Source: Neorhizobium sp.
GTDB taxonomy: Bacteria > Pseudomonadota > Alphaproteobacteria > Rhizobiales > Rhizobiaceae
Length of the DNA: 64,000 nt
Assembly (NCBI GenBank): GCA_028283725.1
Contig: JAPWKC010000003.1
Location: 186,001-250,000, forward strand
Direction of reading: 5' to 3'
How positions within the stretch are numbered: the first letter of the stretch is position 1; every line of letters begins with the position of its first letter. Below, piece by piece: positions 46,920 to 55,731 of the stretch. The notes under the pieces are model-generated. The model did not search any database and was not told the origin of the DNA. It saw nothing but the letters and a program-made list of their open reading frames with translations. The position numbers and the translations under genes are program-made.

Positions 46920-47065
46920 GGCATGGTGGGGCGGCAAAGGGCCAAAAACCTTGACGCCTGCGGCTGAATATGGCCTAAGCCTCGCCCAATCCGCAGTTTT
47001 CGCGCAAGCTTAATCCCGGCCGTCGAAAGACGCCGGCCTTGAGCCCTAGAGATCGAGCCATATCC

Positions 47066-48523
47066 ATGATCCATCCGACACCCCGCGTCCGCATCGCTCC
47101 GTCGCCCACCGGCGAGCCGCATGTCGGCACCGCCTATATCGCGCTGTTCAACTACCTCTTCGCCAAGAAGAATGGCGGCGAATTCATCCTGCGCATCGAG
47201 GATACGGATGCGACCCGCTCGACCCGCGAATTCGAGGAAAAGGTGCTCGACGCGCTGCGCTGGACCGGGCTTACCTGGGCGGAAGGTCCCGATGTCGGCG
47301 GCCCCTACGGCCCCTACCGTCAGTCCGACCGCAAGGAGATGTACCAGCCCTACGCGCAGGACCTGCTCGACAAGGGCCATGCCTTCCGCTGCTTCTGCAC
47401 GCCCGAGCGGCTCGAGCAGATGCGCGAGGGCCAGCGCGCGGCCGGCAAGGCGCCGAAATATGACGGCCTTTGCCTGCACCTGACGGCGGAAGAAGTGACA
47501 TCCAAGATGGCGGCCGGCGAAAGCTCCGTCGTGCGCATGAAGATCCCGACCGAGGGTTCGTGCGACTTCACCGACGGCGTCTATGGCGACGTGTCGATCC
47601 CGTTCGACAGTGTCGACATGCAGGTGCTGATCAAGGGCGACGGCATGCCGACCTATCACATGGCAAACGTCATCGACGACCATCTGATGAAGATCACCCA
47701 TGTGGCGCGCGGCGAAGAGTGGCTGGCTTCGGTGCCGAAGCACATTCTTCTCTATCGCTATTTCGGCTGGGAAGCGCCCGTCTTCATGCATCTCTCCCTG
47801 ATGCGGAACGCCGACAAGTCGAAGCTTTCGAAGCGCAAGAACCCGACCTCGATCTCCTACTATTCAGCGCTCGGCTACCTGCCGGAAGCGATGATGAACT
47901 TCCTCGGCCTGTTCTTCGTGCAGATCTCCGAAGGCGAGGAACTCTTGACCATGGACGAGATGACGGAGAAGTTCGATCCGGAAGCGCTCTCCAAGGCCGG
48001 CGCGATCTTCGACATCCAGAAGCTCGACTGGCTGAACGGCCGCTGGCTGCGCGAGAAGCTCTCGCCGGAAGAATTCGTCGCCCGCACGCTCGAATGGGCG
48101 ATGGAAAATTCGCGCCTGACGGAAGGGCTGAAGCTGTCGCAGAGCCGCATTTCCAAGCTCGGCGAACTGCCCTCGCTCGGCGGCTTCCTGCTGGCAAGCG
48201 ATGTCGGCCTGACGCCTGCCTCGTTCTCCGGCCTGAAGACCAGCCCGGCAGAGACGCTGGAAATCCTGCAAGCCGTGCAGGTCGACCTCGAAAAGATGGT
48301 CGAGTGGAATGTCGAGAGCATCGATCAGGAACTGCGCGCCATTGCCGACAGGCTCGGTAAGAAGCTGCGCGTCGTGACCCCGCCGCTCTTCGTCGCCGTG
48401 TCCGGTTCGCAGCGTTCGCTGCCGCTGTTTGACAGTATGGCGCTTCTCGGCCGTTCGGTCGTGCGCCAGCGTCTGAAGATCGCGACGACCGTGGTCTCGT
48501 CCATGGTCGGCGACGGCAAGTAA
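47066..48523 (+). CDS. gltX: Glutamyl-tRNA synthetase
   Basis: A 485-residue class I aminoacyl-tRNA synthetase charging tRNA-Glu (and in many alphaproteobacteria tRNA-Gln, later amidated). The nucleotide-binding HIGH equivalent is PSPTGEPHVGTA near residue 12. The KMSKS equivalent is KSKLSKRKNP near 255. The C-terminal anticodon-binding domain spans about 320-485. ATG 47066 is the standard N-terminus, MIHPTPRVRIAPSPTG. lysS follows after 74 bp with an intervening hairpin. Confidence 0.96.
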   Translation: MIHPTPRVRIAPSPTGEPHVGTAYIALFNYLFAKKNGGEFILRIEDTDATRSTREFEEKVLDALRWTGLTWAEGPDVGGPYGPYRQSDRKEMYQPYAQDLLDKGHAFRCFCTPERLEQMREGQRAAGKAPKYDGLCLHLTAEEVTSKMAAGESSVVRMKIPTEGSCDFTDGVYGDVSIPFDSVDMQVLIKGDGMPTYHMANVIDDHLMKITHVARGEEWLASVPKHILLYRYFGWEAPVFMHLSLMRNADKSKLSKRKNPTSISYYSALGYLPEAMMNFLGLFFVQISEGEELLTMDEMTEKFDPEALSKAGAIFDIQKLDWLNGRWLREKLSPEEFVARTLEWAMENSRLTEGLKLSQSRISKLGELPSLGGFLLASDVGLTPASFSGLKTSPAETLEILQAVQVDLEKMVEWNVESIDQELRAIADRLGKKLRVVTPPLFVAVSGSQRSLPLFDSMALLGRSVVRQRLKIATTVVSSMVGDGK

Positions 48524-48531
48524 GAACCGAT

Positions 48532-48554
48532 GGCTGCCGCCTGCCGCGGCAGCC
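48532..48554 (+). other. GC hairpin between gltX and lysS
   Basis: A 9-bp stem GGCTGCCGC/GCGGCAGCC (48532-48540 with 48546-48554) without a T-run, 8 bases after the gltX stop. It probably protects the gltX message end and allows read-through to lysS. Confidence 0.45.
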
Positions 48555-48597
48555 TGAAATACCCATAACGAAGACAGCCCGAAAAAGGCAAAACGCG

Positions 48598-50094
48598 ATG
48601 ACCGACAACAAGACCGAAGCCACCCTTTCCTCCGACGTCACGGAAGTGCGCGCGCAGAAACTGAAGCTGCTGCGCGAAAAGATCGGCGACGTCTATCCGG
48701 CGCATTTCCATCGCACGATGACCAATGCAGAACTGTCGGCCAAGTATGAGGGCCTCGAGCCCGATACCGAGACGCAGGATGTCGTCACCGTGGCCGGGCG
48801 CGTCTATTCCTCGCGCAATTCGGGCATGTTCATGGATATCCATGACGCCTCGGGCAAGATCCAGATCTTCAGCCACAAGGACGTGACGCCGGAAGAGGCG
48901 CGCGAGATGCTGGCGATGATCGATATCGGCGACATTATCGGCGTGACCGGCACGGTGCGCCGCACCAAGCGCGGCGAATTGTCGATCAATGCCCGCGACA
49001 TCACCATGCTGACCAAGTCGCTGCTGCCGATGCCGGAAAAGTGGAACGGCATTGCCGATGTCGAGATCCGCTACCGCAAGCGCCATCTCGATATCCTCAG
49101 CAACGAAGAGTCCAAGCTGCGTTTCCAGCAGCGGTCGAAGATCGTTTCGGGCATCCGCCGCTTCATGGAGGCCGAAGACTTCCTCGAAGTCGAAACCCCG
49201 ATGCTGCAGACGGTCTATGGCGGTGCGACGGCCGATCCGTTCAAGACCTTCCACAACACGCTGAAGATGGACATGTATCTGCGCATCGCGCCGGAACTGT
49301 TCTTGAAGCGCACGCTGGTGTCTGGGCTTTCCGACAAGGTGTTCGAGATCAACCGCAACTTCCGCAACGAAGGCGTCTCGACCCGGCACAATCCCGAATT
49401 CACCATGATGGAATGCTACTGGGCCTATGCCGATTACGAGGACATTATGGGTCTCGTCGAGCGGCTGTTCGAGACGCTGGCCGTCTCGATCCATGGCACG
49501 AGCGACGTCACTTTCGGCGACAAGCAGATCTCCTTCAAGGGTCCGTTCAAGCGCGTGCCGATGCCTGATGCCGTCAAGGACGTTACCGGCATCGACTTCC
49601 TGTCGATCAAGACCGACGAAGAGGCCCGCGCCGCCGCAAAGGCTGCCGGTTTCGAAGTCGAGAAGGACTGGACCTGGGGCGAATGCCTTGCCTTCATCTT
49701 CGAGGAAAAGGTCGAGGGCACGCTGATCCAGCCGAGCCATGTGACGCATTTCCCGAAGGACATTTCGCCGTTTGCCAAGGAAGTGCCGGGCGAGCCGCGT
49801 CTCGTCGAGCGTTTCGAGACCTATTGCAACGCATGGGAAGTCGGCAACGCGTTTTCCGAATTGAACGATCCGGAAGAACAGCGCCGCCGCATGGTGGAAC
49901 AGCTGGAGCAGGCGCATGCCCGCGGCGAGAAGGACAAGCAGCTCGACGACGAGTTTCTGGATGCGATCGACCAGGGCATGCCGCCGGCCGGCGGTCTCGG
50001 GATCGGCGTCGACCGCCTGATCATGCTTCTGACCAATGCGCCTTCGATCCGCGACGTCATCCTCTTCCCGGCCCGCCGCAACAAGGCGGATTGA
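48598..50094 (+). CDS. lysS: Lysyl-tRNA synthetase, class II
   Basis: A 498-residue class II synthetase. An N-terminal OB-fold anticodon-binding domain (about 50-150, VTVAGRVYSSRNSGMFMDI) is followed by the catalytic core. Motif 2 reads FEINRNFRNEGVSTRHNPEF (about 242-262), and motif 3 is GGLGIGVDRLIMLLTNAPS (about 462-480), with the class II arginines in place. The length matches bacterial LysRS. Its start at ATG 48598 gives MTDNKTEATLSSDV, a disordered tail of normal type. It is probably cotranscribed with gltX. Confidence 0.96.
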   Translation: MTDNKTEATLSSDVTEVRAQKLKLLREKIGDVYPAHFHRTMTNAELSAKYEGLEPDTETQDVVTVAGRVYSSRNSGMFMDIHDASGKIQIFSHKDVTPEEAREMLAMIDIGDIIGVTGTVRRTKRGELSINARDITMLTKSLLPMPEKWNGIADVEIRYRKRHLDILSNEESKLRFQQRSKIVSGIRRFMEAEDFLEVETPMLQTVYGGATADPFKTFHNTLKMDMYLRIAPELFLKRTLVSGLSDKVFEINRNFRNEGVSTRHNPEFTMMECYWAYADYEDIMGLVERLFETLAVSIHGTSDVTFGDKQISFKGPFKRVPMPDAVKDVTGIDFLSIKTDEEARAAAKAAGFEVEKDWTWGECLAFIFEEKVEGTLIQPSHVTHFPKDISPFAKEVPGEPRLVERFETYCNAWEVGNAFSELNDPEEQRRRMVEQLEQAHARGEKDKQLDDEFLDAIDQGMPPAGGLGIGVDRLIMLLTNAPSIRDVILFPARRNKAD

Positions 50095-50126
50095 GACTTT
50101 TCGATCACGTAGCGATCAAATGAAAC

Positions 50127-50145
50127 CGGGCCCCTTGAGGGCCCG
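50127..50145 (+). terminator. Probable terminator hairpin after lysS
   Basis: A perfect 7-bp stem CGGGCCC/GGGCCCG (50127-50133 with 50139-50145), 5-base loop, 33 bases past the lysS stop. There is no T-run, so it is weak as an intrinsic terminator. Confidence 0.4.
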
Positions 50146-50153
50146 CCACTCGT

Positions 50154-50197
50154 CTAAAGCGTGTCGCGATGTTTCAAATTCGCTCCACACGCTTTAG
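50154..50197. repeat. Rhizobial intergenic palindromic repeat
   Basis: Perfect 11-bp inverted arms CTAAAGCGTGT/ACACGCTTTAG (50154-50164 with 50187-50197) around a 22-base centre. The pattern is one I recognise as a common small palindromic element between genes in Rhizobium and Agrobacterium genomes. Its role is unknown; it may aid mRNA stability or termination. It was not compared with a database here. Confidence 0.7.
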
Positions 50198-50240
50198 CTC
50201 TTTGTTTCTGCTCGTCTCAAGCCGCCGTTTTCTAAGGCGC

Positions 50241-50651
50241 CTAGCCGTTTTTCCGGGGGCGTCCGCCCTTGGCACCGTTGGCACGACTTGCCTCTACCTT
50301 GGCCGTTGAGCGGGATTGACCGCCGCGGCGCTGCGCATCCATGAACTTCGCCGTGCCGAATATGCCGTTCATCAACCCGGCGATGGTGAAATCCACGTCC
50401 AGGCTCTCCCAATGCAGGCCGGTCTCGCCAAGAAGCTCGACCTGCGCCAACTGTGCAGCGGTTGCATTCTCAAGCCCCTGTATCGACCGGGCAGGCACCA
50501 TGAATGCAGCGCCGTTGGTGAAATCGACAACGATGCGGCCGGATGCCTCGTCGAAACGGGCCGATTCCGGAACAGGCGTGCGGGCACGTTCCGCCTCACC
50601 CTTCACGGTTGCCTCCCGGTATTGACGATCCTCCAAGACAATTTCACCCAT
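50241..50651 (-). CDS. DUF2442 protein
   Basis: A 136-residue protein with the DUF2442 pattern (FDEASGRIVVDFTNGAAFMVP, then LHWESLDVDFTIAGLMNGIFG in two parts) and a basic tail GGRPRKNG like an AT-hook. DUF2442 often pairs with DUF4160, and the upstream gene here is of that family; the two overlap by 8 bp. The pair resembles a toxin-antitoxin-like module, with the DNA-binding tail suited to repress the operon. That is inference; no such pair has a firmly established mechanism to my knowledge. ATG 50651 follows GGGAGAG. Confidence 0.78.
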   Translation of the reverse strand: MGEIVLEDRQYREATVKGEAERARTPVPESARFDEASGRIVVDFTNGAAFMVPARSIQGLENATAAQLAQVELLGETGLHWESLDVDFTIAGLMNGIFGTAKFMDAQRRGGQSRSTAKVEASRANGAKGGRPRKNG

Positions 50652-50877
50652 GGATGCTCTCCCATTTCTCGATGAACAGGTGCTTGTTTGCCTGAACGAT
50701 CGCAAGCGCTACGCTCAAGTCCCGCTTCTTCATTCCCCGGTTCGATATCACCGTCAGATCGACGATATTGATACGCGCTTCCCCATCTCCATACACGTGG
50801 GTGTGCGCGGGGTCGTGATCATCGGCGTAAATCACAAACCGCATCCCTGCTTCTCGTAGAACCGTGACCATGCCCAC
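50644..50877 (-). CDS. DUF4160 protein
   Basis: A 77-residue protein matching DUF4160: MRFVIYADDHDPAHTHVYGDGEARI with two histidines in HTHV, then RDLSVALAIVQANKHLFIEKW. It starts at ATG 50877 and overlaps the DUF2442 gene, implying one transcript. An imperfect palindrome (50881-50898) lies immediately before the start, as expected for a self-controlled small module. Function unknown. A metal-binding role for the histidines is a guess. Confidence 0.8.
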   Translation of the reverse strand: MGMVTVLREAGMRFVIYADDHDPAHTHVYGDGEARINIVDLTVISNRGMKKRDLSVALAIVQANKHLFIEKWESIHG

Positions 50878-50880
50878 TAT

Positions 50881-50898
50881 AACCTAACAAGTTGGGTT
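50881..50898 (-). promoter_or_regulatory. Candidate operator of the DUF4160-DUF2442 pair
   Basis: Arms AACCTAAC and GTTGGGTT (50881-50888 and 50891-50898) form an inverted repeat with one mismatch in eight and a 2-base centre, 4 bases upstream of ATG 50877. Binding there would block transcription of the pair. Confidence 0.5.
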
Positions 50899-50961
50899 TC
50901 TCAAGGGTCGTAGGACGTGCGGTTGCCTTTGCGGGTCGGCTGCTTGGCGGTTGCGCCGACG

Positions 50962-51729
50962 TCAGTGCAGCGTCGACTTGGCGCCCGCCTTCTTCTTCCG
51001 TTTGGAATTGCGCGAGACCATGTTGAGGATCTCGACCAGGGCGGAGAAGGCCATGGCGGCGTAGATATAGCCCTTCGGCACATGCACGCCGAAACCTTCG
51101 GCGATCAGTGTGCCGCCGATCATCAGCAGGAAGCCGAGCGCCAGCATGACGATGGTCGGGTTCTTCTCGATGAAGTTGGCAAGCGGGGTGGCGGCGAGCA
51201 GCATGACGGCGACGGCGGCAATGACGGCGACGATCATGATCGGCAGATGCGGGGTCATGCCGACGGCTGTGATGATGCTGTCGATCGAGAAGACGAGATC
51301 GAGCACGAGGATCTGGCCAATCGCGGCGGCAAAGCTCATCTTGACCACCTGGGCGCCGGCACCGACCATATCCTCCTTGTGATCCTCGGGATCGACATTG
51401 TGGTGGATCTCCTTCGTCGCCTTGTAGACGAGGAAGAGACCACCGGCGATCAGGATCAGGTCCTTCCAGGAGAAGGCGTGGCCGAAGGCCTCGAAAAGCG
51501 GATTGGTGAGCTGGACGATCCAGGCGACGGTGCCGAGCAGGCCGAGACGCATGATCAGCGCCAGGCCGATACCGATCTTGCGGGCCTTCTCGCGGCTTTC
51601 AGGCGGCAGCTTGTTCGTCAGGATGGAGATGAAGATCAGGTTGTCGATGCCGAGCACGACTTCCATGACCACAAGTGTGAGAAGCGCTACCCAGGCCGAG
51701 GGGTCTGTTACCAGCGCTGCGATGTCCAT
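50962..51729 (-). CDS. TerC-family integral membrane protein
   Basis: A 255-residue protein with about seven helices. It has the TerC signatures [15 protein letters not shown] (about 24-38) and [17 protein letters not shown] (about 138-155), where acidic residues in the membrane are characteristic. Family members are linked to tellurite resistance and to manganese or other metal handling at the membrane; the exact role here is not known. It ends [13 protein letters not shown], a basic cytoplasmic tail. AGGAGAT precedes ATG 51729. It stands alone, 82 bp beyond the DUF4160 gene. Confidence 0.9.
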   Translation of the reverse strand: MDIAALVTDPSAWVALLTLVVMEVVLGIDNLIFISILTNKLPPESREKARKIGIGLALIMRLGLLGTVAWIVQLTNPLFEAFGHAFSWKDLILIAGGLFLVYKATKEIHHNVDPEDHKEDMVGAGAQVVKMSFAAAIGQILVLDLVFSIDSIITAVGMTPHLPIMIVAVIAAVAVMLLAATPLANFIEKNPTIVMLALGFLLMIGGTLIAEGFGVHVPKGYIYAAMAFSALVEILNMVSRNSKRKKKAGAKSTLH

Positions 51730-51826
51730 CCATATCTCCTGTCTTCAATTTTGACGCGTAAATGCCGGGCGGATGTAAGAATTGCCCGGCTGAAGACAAG
51801 AGGAGGTTGTCTCGACAGGTGCGGAA

Positions 51827-52543
51827 TCAGGCGGTTTCGCCGATCTTTCCCTTCACGCCTGCGTCAGCAGAGGCTTTCGAAGGCGCCTTGTAGGCTGCCA
51901 TGAAGACGAAAATGGCGCCGCGGATGACCCGGCTGATCTCCTCATAGGACGGCGGTTCCGGCATGGTGCCGAACAGGCGCACCTTGAAGAAGCTGCCGCT
52001 GACGAGATCGAGAAACTGGCCGCAGGCGAGATCGAGATCATCGATCAAAAGCTCGCCGTTCCCGACATAATGCTCCAGATAGTCATGCAGCACGGTTCGC
52101 AGGTTCTGCGGACCGCGGAAAAAGCGGCTACAGAGATCCGGCATCCGCTCGCGCACGCCAAGCACGGTGCGCATGGCCGTCACGGTGTTTTCATCCGTCA
52201 TGTGCTCGAGGAATTTGACGCCGAACTCGTAAAGCCCGATGTCCAGGTTCTCGTTGTCGGCCAGCACCGTGCGCAGCGAACTCAAAAAGGCCGTGCGCTT
52301 GGCTTCGACCATGGCGACGAAGAGATCTTCCTTGTCGCGGAAATAGACATAGATCGTCCCCTTGGAGACGCCCGCCTCACGGGTAATATCGTTCATGCTG
52401 GCCGCCGCAAAGCCATCCCGCAGGAAGACGCGCGTGGCACCCGCCAGGATCTGTTCGCGCTTGGCGGGGTCTTCGCCGGCAGCAAAACGGCCTGGTGCGG
52501 CAGCGTCGTCCTTCACCTCGGGCTTCATTAACGGGTCCTGCAT
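51827..52543 (-). CDS. TetR-family repressor of the adjacent efflux pump
   Basis: A 238-residue regulator. The N-terminal helix-turn-helix spans about 25-75: KREQILAGATRVFLRDGF, then AASMNDITREAGVSKGTIYVYF (in two parts). The C-terminal ligand domain has no recognisable signature. It is divergent from the emrAB-type operon, and two nearly identical palindromes (52570-52585 and 52631-52646) lie between. It very likely represses itself and the pump until a drug or other ligand binds. The ATG at 52543 is supported by GAGA upstream; ATG 52528 is possible. Confidence 0.9.
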   Translation of the reverse strand: MQDPLMKPEVKDDAAAPGRFAAGEDPAKREQILAGATRVFLRDGFAAASMNDITREAGVSKGTIYVYFRDKEDLFVAMVEAKRTAFLSSLRTVLADNENLDIGLYEFGVKFLEHMTDENTVTAMRTVLGVRERMPDLCSRFFRGPQNLRTVLHDYLEHYVGNGELLIDDLDLACGQFLDLVSGSFFKVRLFGTMPEPPSYEEISRVIRGAIFVFMAAYKAPSKASADAGVKGKIGETA

Positions 52544-52569
52544 TATAATTTTCTCGACTTCTACTTTTT

Positions 52570-52585
52570 CGAACCGATTGGTTCG
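52570..52585. promoter_or_regulatory. TetR operator, copy 1
   Basis: The palindrome CGAACC-GATT-GGTTCG lies 27 bases before the tetR start. It is a copy of the site at 52631-52646. Confidence 0.7.
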
Positions 52586-52630
52586 ATCGCCACTTGATAT
52601 GTGCCATCAAAGCGAATATGTCAACTCCAC

Positions 52631-52646
52631 CGAACTGATCGGTTCG
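52631..52646. promoter_or_regulatory. TetR operator, copy 2
   Basis: CGAACT-GATC-GGTTCG: the same half-site GGTTCG as copy 1 and a slightly changed left arm. It is centred 61 bases from copy 1 and 33 bases before the HlyD-type gene. One site per divergent promoter fits a shared repressor. Confidence 0.65.
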
Positions 52647-52678
52647 ATCCATGCATGTCACCAAGATGGTATAAGAAG

Positions 52679-53887
52679 ATGACAGCCTCCCAGAACGCTA
52701 GTGCGCTGCGCGCCGTGAAGGACGAAGACGCCAAGGCCGTGGACAGCGAAGCACGCGAAACGGCGCCTGCGGCGGAAAAGCCGGCAGCACCGGCGCCGGT
52801 GGCTGCACCTGCGCCATCCGCCGCGTCCGCGCCCGCCGCCCCTGCCAAGAAGAAGCGCGGCTTCGTGCTGCCGATCATCGCGATCGCGGCGCTCGCCGGT
52901 GTCGCATGGTACGGCTACGACTGGTGGACGGTCGGCCGGTTCATGGTCTCGACCGACGACGCCTATATCGAGGGCGATATCGCGACGATCTCGCCGAAGG
53001 TCACCGGCTATGTCGCCAAGGTCAATGTGGTCGCCAACCAGCAGGTGAAGGCGGGCGACGTGCTCGCAACGCTCGACGACGGCGATTACAAGAACGCACT
53101 CGAACAGGCACAGGCGCAGGTCGATACCGAGATGCTGTCGCTGCACCGCATCGACGCACAGGTCGAGGGTGGCCAGGCAAGCCTTGCCCAGGCGCAGGCC
53201 TCGAAGGTCGCGCTGCAGGCCGCCGTTCGCGGCGCCGAAATCACCCAGAAGCGTCAGGTCGAACTGTCGAACAAGTCTGCCGGCACCGCCGCCGATCTCG
53301 ACAGCGCCAACACCGCGCTCGATCAGGCCAAGGCCAATCTCGTCGGCGGCGACGCGGCGATCCAGTCGGCGCAGGCCAATATCACCATCCTCCAGGCACA
53401 GCGCAAGGAAGCCGAGGGCACCGTCAAGACGCTCGAACTGGAGCGCGACAAGGCGGCCCGCGACCTGTCCTTCACCGTCCTGAAGGCGCCCTATGACGGC
53501 ATCGTCGGCAACCGCTCGGTGCAGGTCGGCGATCTCGTGTCGTCCGGTCAGAAGCTGATGGCGCTGGTGCCGACGCGCCAGCTCTATATCGACGCCAACT
53601 TCAAGGAGACCCAGATCCAGCATCTGGTGCCGGGCTCCAAGGTGAAGGTGCATGTGGATGCCTATAGCGATGATCCGATCACCGGTACGGTCGAATCGAT
53701 CTCGCCGGCGTCGGGCTCCGTGTTCTCGCTTCTGCCGCCGGAAAATGCGACGGGCAATTTCACCAAGATCATCCAGCGCGTGCCGGTCCGGATCGCGCTG
53801 CCGCAGGACGCGCTCGATACGGGTCGTCTTCGGGCCGGTCTGAGCGTCGTCGTCGACGTCGATATCCGCACTGCGCCGAGCCGTTAA
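52679..53887 (+). CDS. EmrA/HlyD-type membrane fusion protein
   Basis: A 402-residue periplasmic adaptor. A long Ala/Pro-rich cytoplasmic tail (about 1-60) leads to one membrane anchor (about 62-80, GFVLPIIAIAALAGVAWYG). Then come the lipoyl/barrel-sandwich segment DDAYIEGDIATISPKVTGYV (about 92-111), a coiled-coil hairpin (about 130-250) and the return strand LKAPYDGIVGNRSVQVGDLV (about 270-290). This order is that of EmrA. It links the inner-membrane pump to an outer-membrane channel, which is absent from this operon. ATG 52679 has AAGAAG upstream. Confidence 0.92.
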   Translation: MTASQNASALRAVKDEDAKAVDSEARETAPAAEKPAAPAPVAAPAPSAASAPAAPAKKKRGFVLPIIAIAALAGVAWYGYDWWTVGRFMVSTDDAYIEGDIATISPKVTGYVAKVNVVANQQVKAGDVLATLDDGDYKNALEQAQAQVDTEMLSLHRIDAQVEGGQASLAQAQASKVALQAAVRGAEITQKRQVELSNKSAGTAADLDSANTALDQAKANLVGGDAAIQSAQANITILQAQRKEAEGTVKTLELERDKAARDLSFTVLKAPYDGIVGNRSVQVGDLVSSGQKLMALVPTRQLYIDANFKETQIQHLVPGSKVKVHVDAYSDDPITGTVESISPASGSVFSLLPPENATGNFTKIIQRVPVRIALPQDALDTGRLRAGLSVVVDVDIRTAPSR

Positions 53888-53950
53888 GAGCCCGGCAGGT
53901 CAGCGCCATCCAGATATATCGTATGCCCCTGAGGGGGCGGAGGTCTTCCC

Positions 53951-55567
53951 ATGGCTGGAAGCACAACAGCAACGCCAGGCTCCATGCCCGCAGCGGCAGG
54001 CGCCGGTGCGGGTGGACAGGTCGAGGAGCGCATGGACCCGAGAAGGCTGATCGCCTTCTTCGCCATGGTGCTCGGCATGTTCATGTCGATCCTCGACATC
54101 CAGATCGTCTCGGCATCGCTTTCCGAAATCCAGGCCGGGCTTTCCGCCGGCTCGGACGAGATCGGCTGGGTGCAGACCGCCTATCTGATCGCCGAAGTCA
54201 TCATGATCCCGCTGTCGGGCACGCTGGCGCGGATCATCTCGACGCGCTATCTCTTCGCACTGTCGGCGGCCGGTTTCACCATTGCGAGCGGGCTTGCCGC
54301 CACAGCATCCAATATCGACCAGATGATCGTTTATCGCGCGATCCAGGGCTTTATCGGCGGCGGCATGATCCCGTCGGTATTCGCGGCGGCGTTTACCATC
54401 TTCCCGCCGTCGAAGCGCAGCATCGTGTCGCCGATCATCGGCCTGATCGCGACGCTTGCCCCGACGATCGGGCCGACGGTCGGCGGTTATCTGTCGAATG
54501 CCTTCTCCTGGCACTGGCTGTTCCTCGTCAACATCATACCGGGCATTCTCGTCACCATCATCACCTGGCGCTTCATCGATTTCGACAAGCCGGAACTGTC
54601 GCTGTTCAAGAAGTTCGACTGGTGGGGCCTCGCCTCCATGGGGATCTTCCTCGGCGCGCTCGAATATGTGCTGGAAGAGGGCAATTCGAACGACTGGTTC
54701 AACGACAGCTATATCGTCATCGGCGCGGTTGCATCTGTCGTCGGCTGCGTCGTGTTCTTCTATCGGGCGTTCACCGCCGAATTCCCGGTGGTCGATCTGA
54801 CGGCGTTCAACAACCGGAATTTCTCGCTCGGCTCGACCTTCTCCTTCGTGATGGGGATCGGCCTTTACGGCCTCACCTATATCTACCCGGTCTATCTGAG
54901 CCGGATCCGCGGTTATGACAGCCAGCAGATCGGCGAGACGATGTTCGTCTCGGGCCTTGCGATGTTCTTCACGGCGCCGATCGCGGGACGGCTATCGACC
55001 AAGCTCGATCCGCGCACGATGATGATCATCGGTTTCGTCTCGTTTGCGGCCGGTACCTATATCATGACCGGGATCACCAAGGACTGGGACTTCTACGAAC
55101 TGTTCCTGCCGCAGATCCTGCGCGGGTTCGGGCTGATGATGTGCATGGTGCCGATCAACAACATCGCGCTCGGCACGCTGCCTCCGGCGCGTATCCGCGG
55201 CGCATCCGGCCTGTTCAACCTCACCCGAAACCTCGGCGGTGCCGTCGGGCTTGCGATCATCAACACGGTTCTCACCAACCGTCAGGATGTTCACTACGAG
55301 CGGCTGCGCGAAAACCTCGATTTCGGCAATCGCCAGGCGACCGACATGCTCGGCAACCTGAAGAACACGTTCAATGCGGCCGGGCTCGACGGTGCGACCG
55401 CCTCGATCAAGCAGATGGTCAACATGGTGACGCAGCAGGCCGTGGTGCTTGCCTTCAGCGACATCTTCCTGATGCTCACCATCCTGTTCGGCCTGATGGT
55501 CTTCGGCGTGACGCTGATCAAGAAGCCATCGGCTCCGCCGGCCCGCGGAGGGGGCGGCGGCCACTGA
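53951..55567 (+). CDS. EmrB-type MFS multidrug efflux pump (DHA2, 14 helices)
   Basis: A 538-residue transporter with about 14 helices. The DHA2 family signs are MFMSILDIQIVSASLSEIQ (about 40-60, with the conserved Asp in LDIQIV), GWVQTAYLIAEVIMIPLSG near 73, and AIQGFIGGGMIPSVF near 135 (motif C-like region follows, PTIGPTVGGYL). The C-terminus is PARGGGGGH. It exports hydrophobic compounds by proton antiport through the partner adaptor. It follows the adaptor gene after 63 bp and ends before a good terminator. Repression by the upstream TetR is likely. Confidence 0.93.
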   Translation: MAGSTTATPGSMPAAAGAGAGGQVEERMDPRRLIAFFAMVLGMFMSILDIQIVSASLSEIQAGLSAGSDEIGWVQTAYLIAEVIMIPLSGTLARIISTRYLFALSAAGFTIASGLAATASNIDQMIVYRAIQGFIGGGMIPSVFAAAFTIFPPSKRSIVSPIIGLIATLAPTIGPTVGGYLSNAFSWHWLFLVNIIPGILVTIITWRFIDFDKPELSLFKKFDWWGLASMGIFLGALEYVLEEGNSNDWFNDSYIVIGAVASVVGCVVFFYRAFTAEFPVVDLTAFNNRNFSLGSTFSFVMGIGLYGLTYIYPVYLSRIRGYDSQQIGETMFVSGLAMFFTAPIAGRLSTKLDPRTMMIIGFVSFAAGTYIMTGITKDWDFYELFLPQILRGFGLMMCMVPINNIALGTLPPARIRGASGLFNLTRNLGGAVGLAIINTVLTNRQDVHYERLRENLDFGNRQATDMLGNLKNTFNAAGLDGATASIKQMVNMVTQQAVVLAFSDIFLMLTILFGLMVFGVTLIKKPSAPPARGGGGGH

Positions 55568-55589
55568 TTTTCCCATCCACCGCCGAGAC

Positions 55590-55620
55590 GGGCCGCCGCA
55601 GACATGCGACGGCCCTTTTT
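55590..55620 (+). terminator. Rho-independent terminator of the emrAB-type operon
   Basis: A stem GGGCCG/CGGCCC (55590-55595 with 55610-55615) with an inner GCA/TGC pairing, followed by five T residues (55616-55620), 22 bases past the stop. Confidence 0.8.
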
Positions 55621-55731
55621 CTGCCTTGCCGATGACCGGCGCTCCCGACCCTGCCGCAATCTTCGGCGGCGACAGGGCAAATCGCTGATTTACGTACATC
55701 GGGAATTTCGCTAACACCATTTCGGGAGGAA

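Noticed and set aside
45048-46937. 629-codon minus-strand frame opposite the SLC13-type gene
   Set aside because: Its composition is typical of an antisense GC-rich shadow, while the plus strand has clear membrane helices and family motifs.
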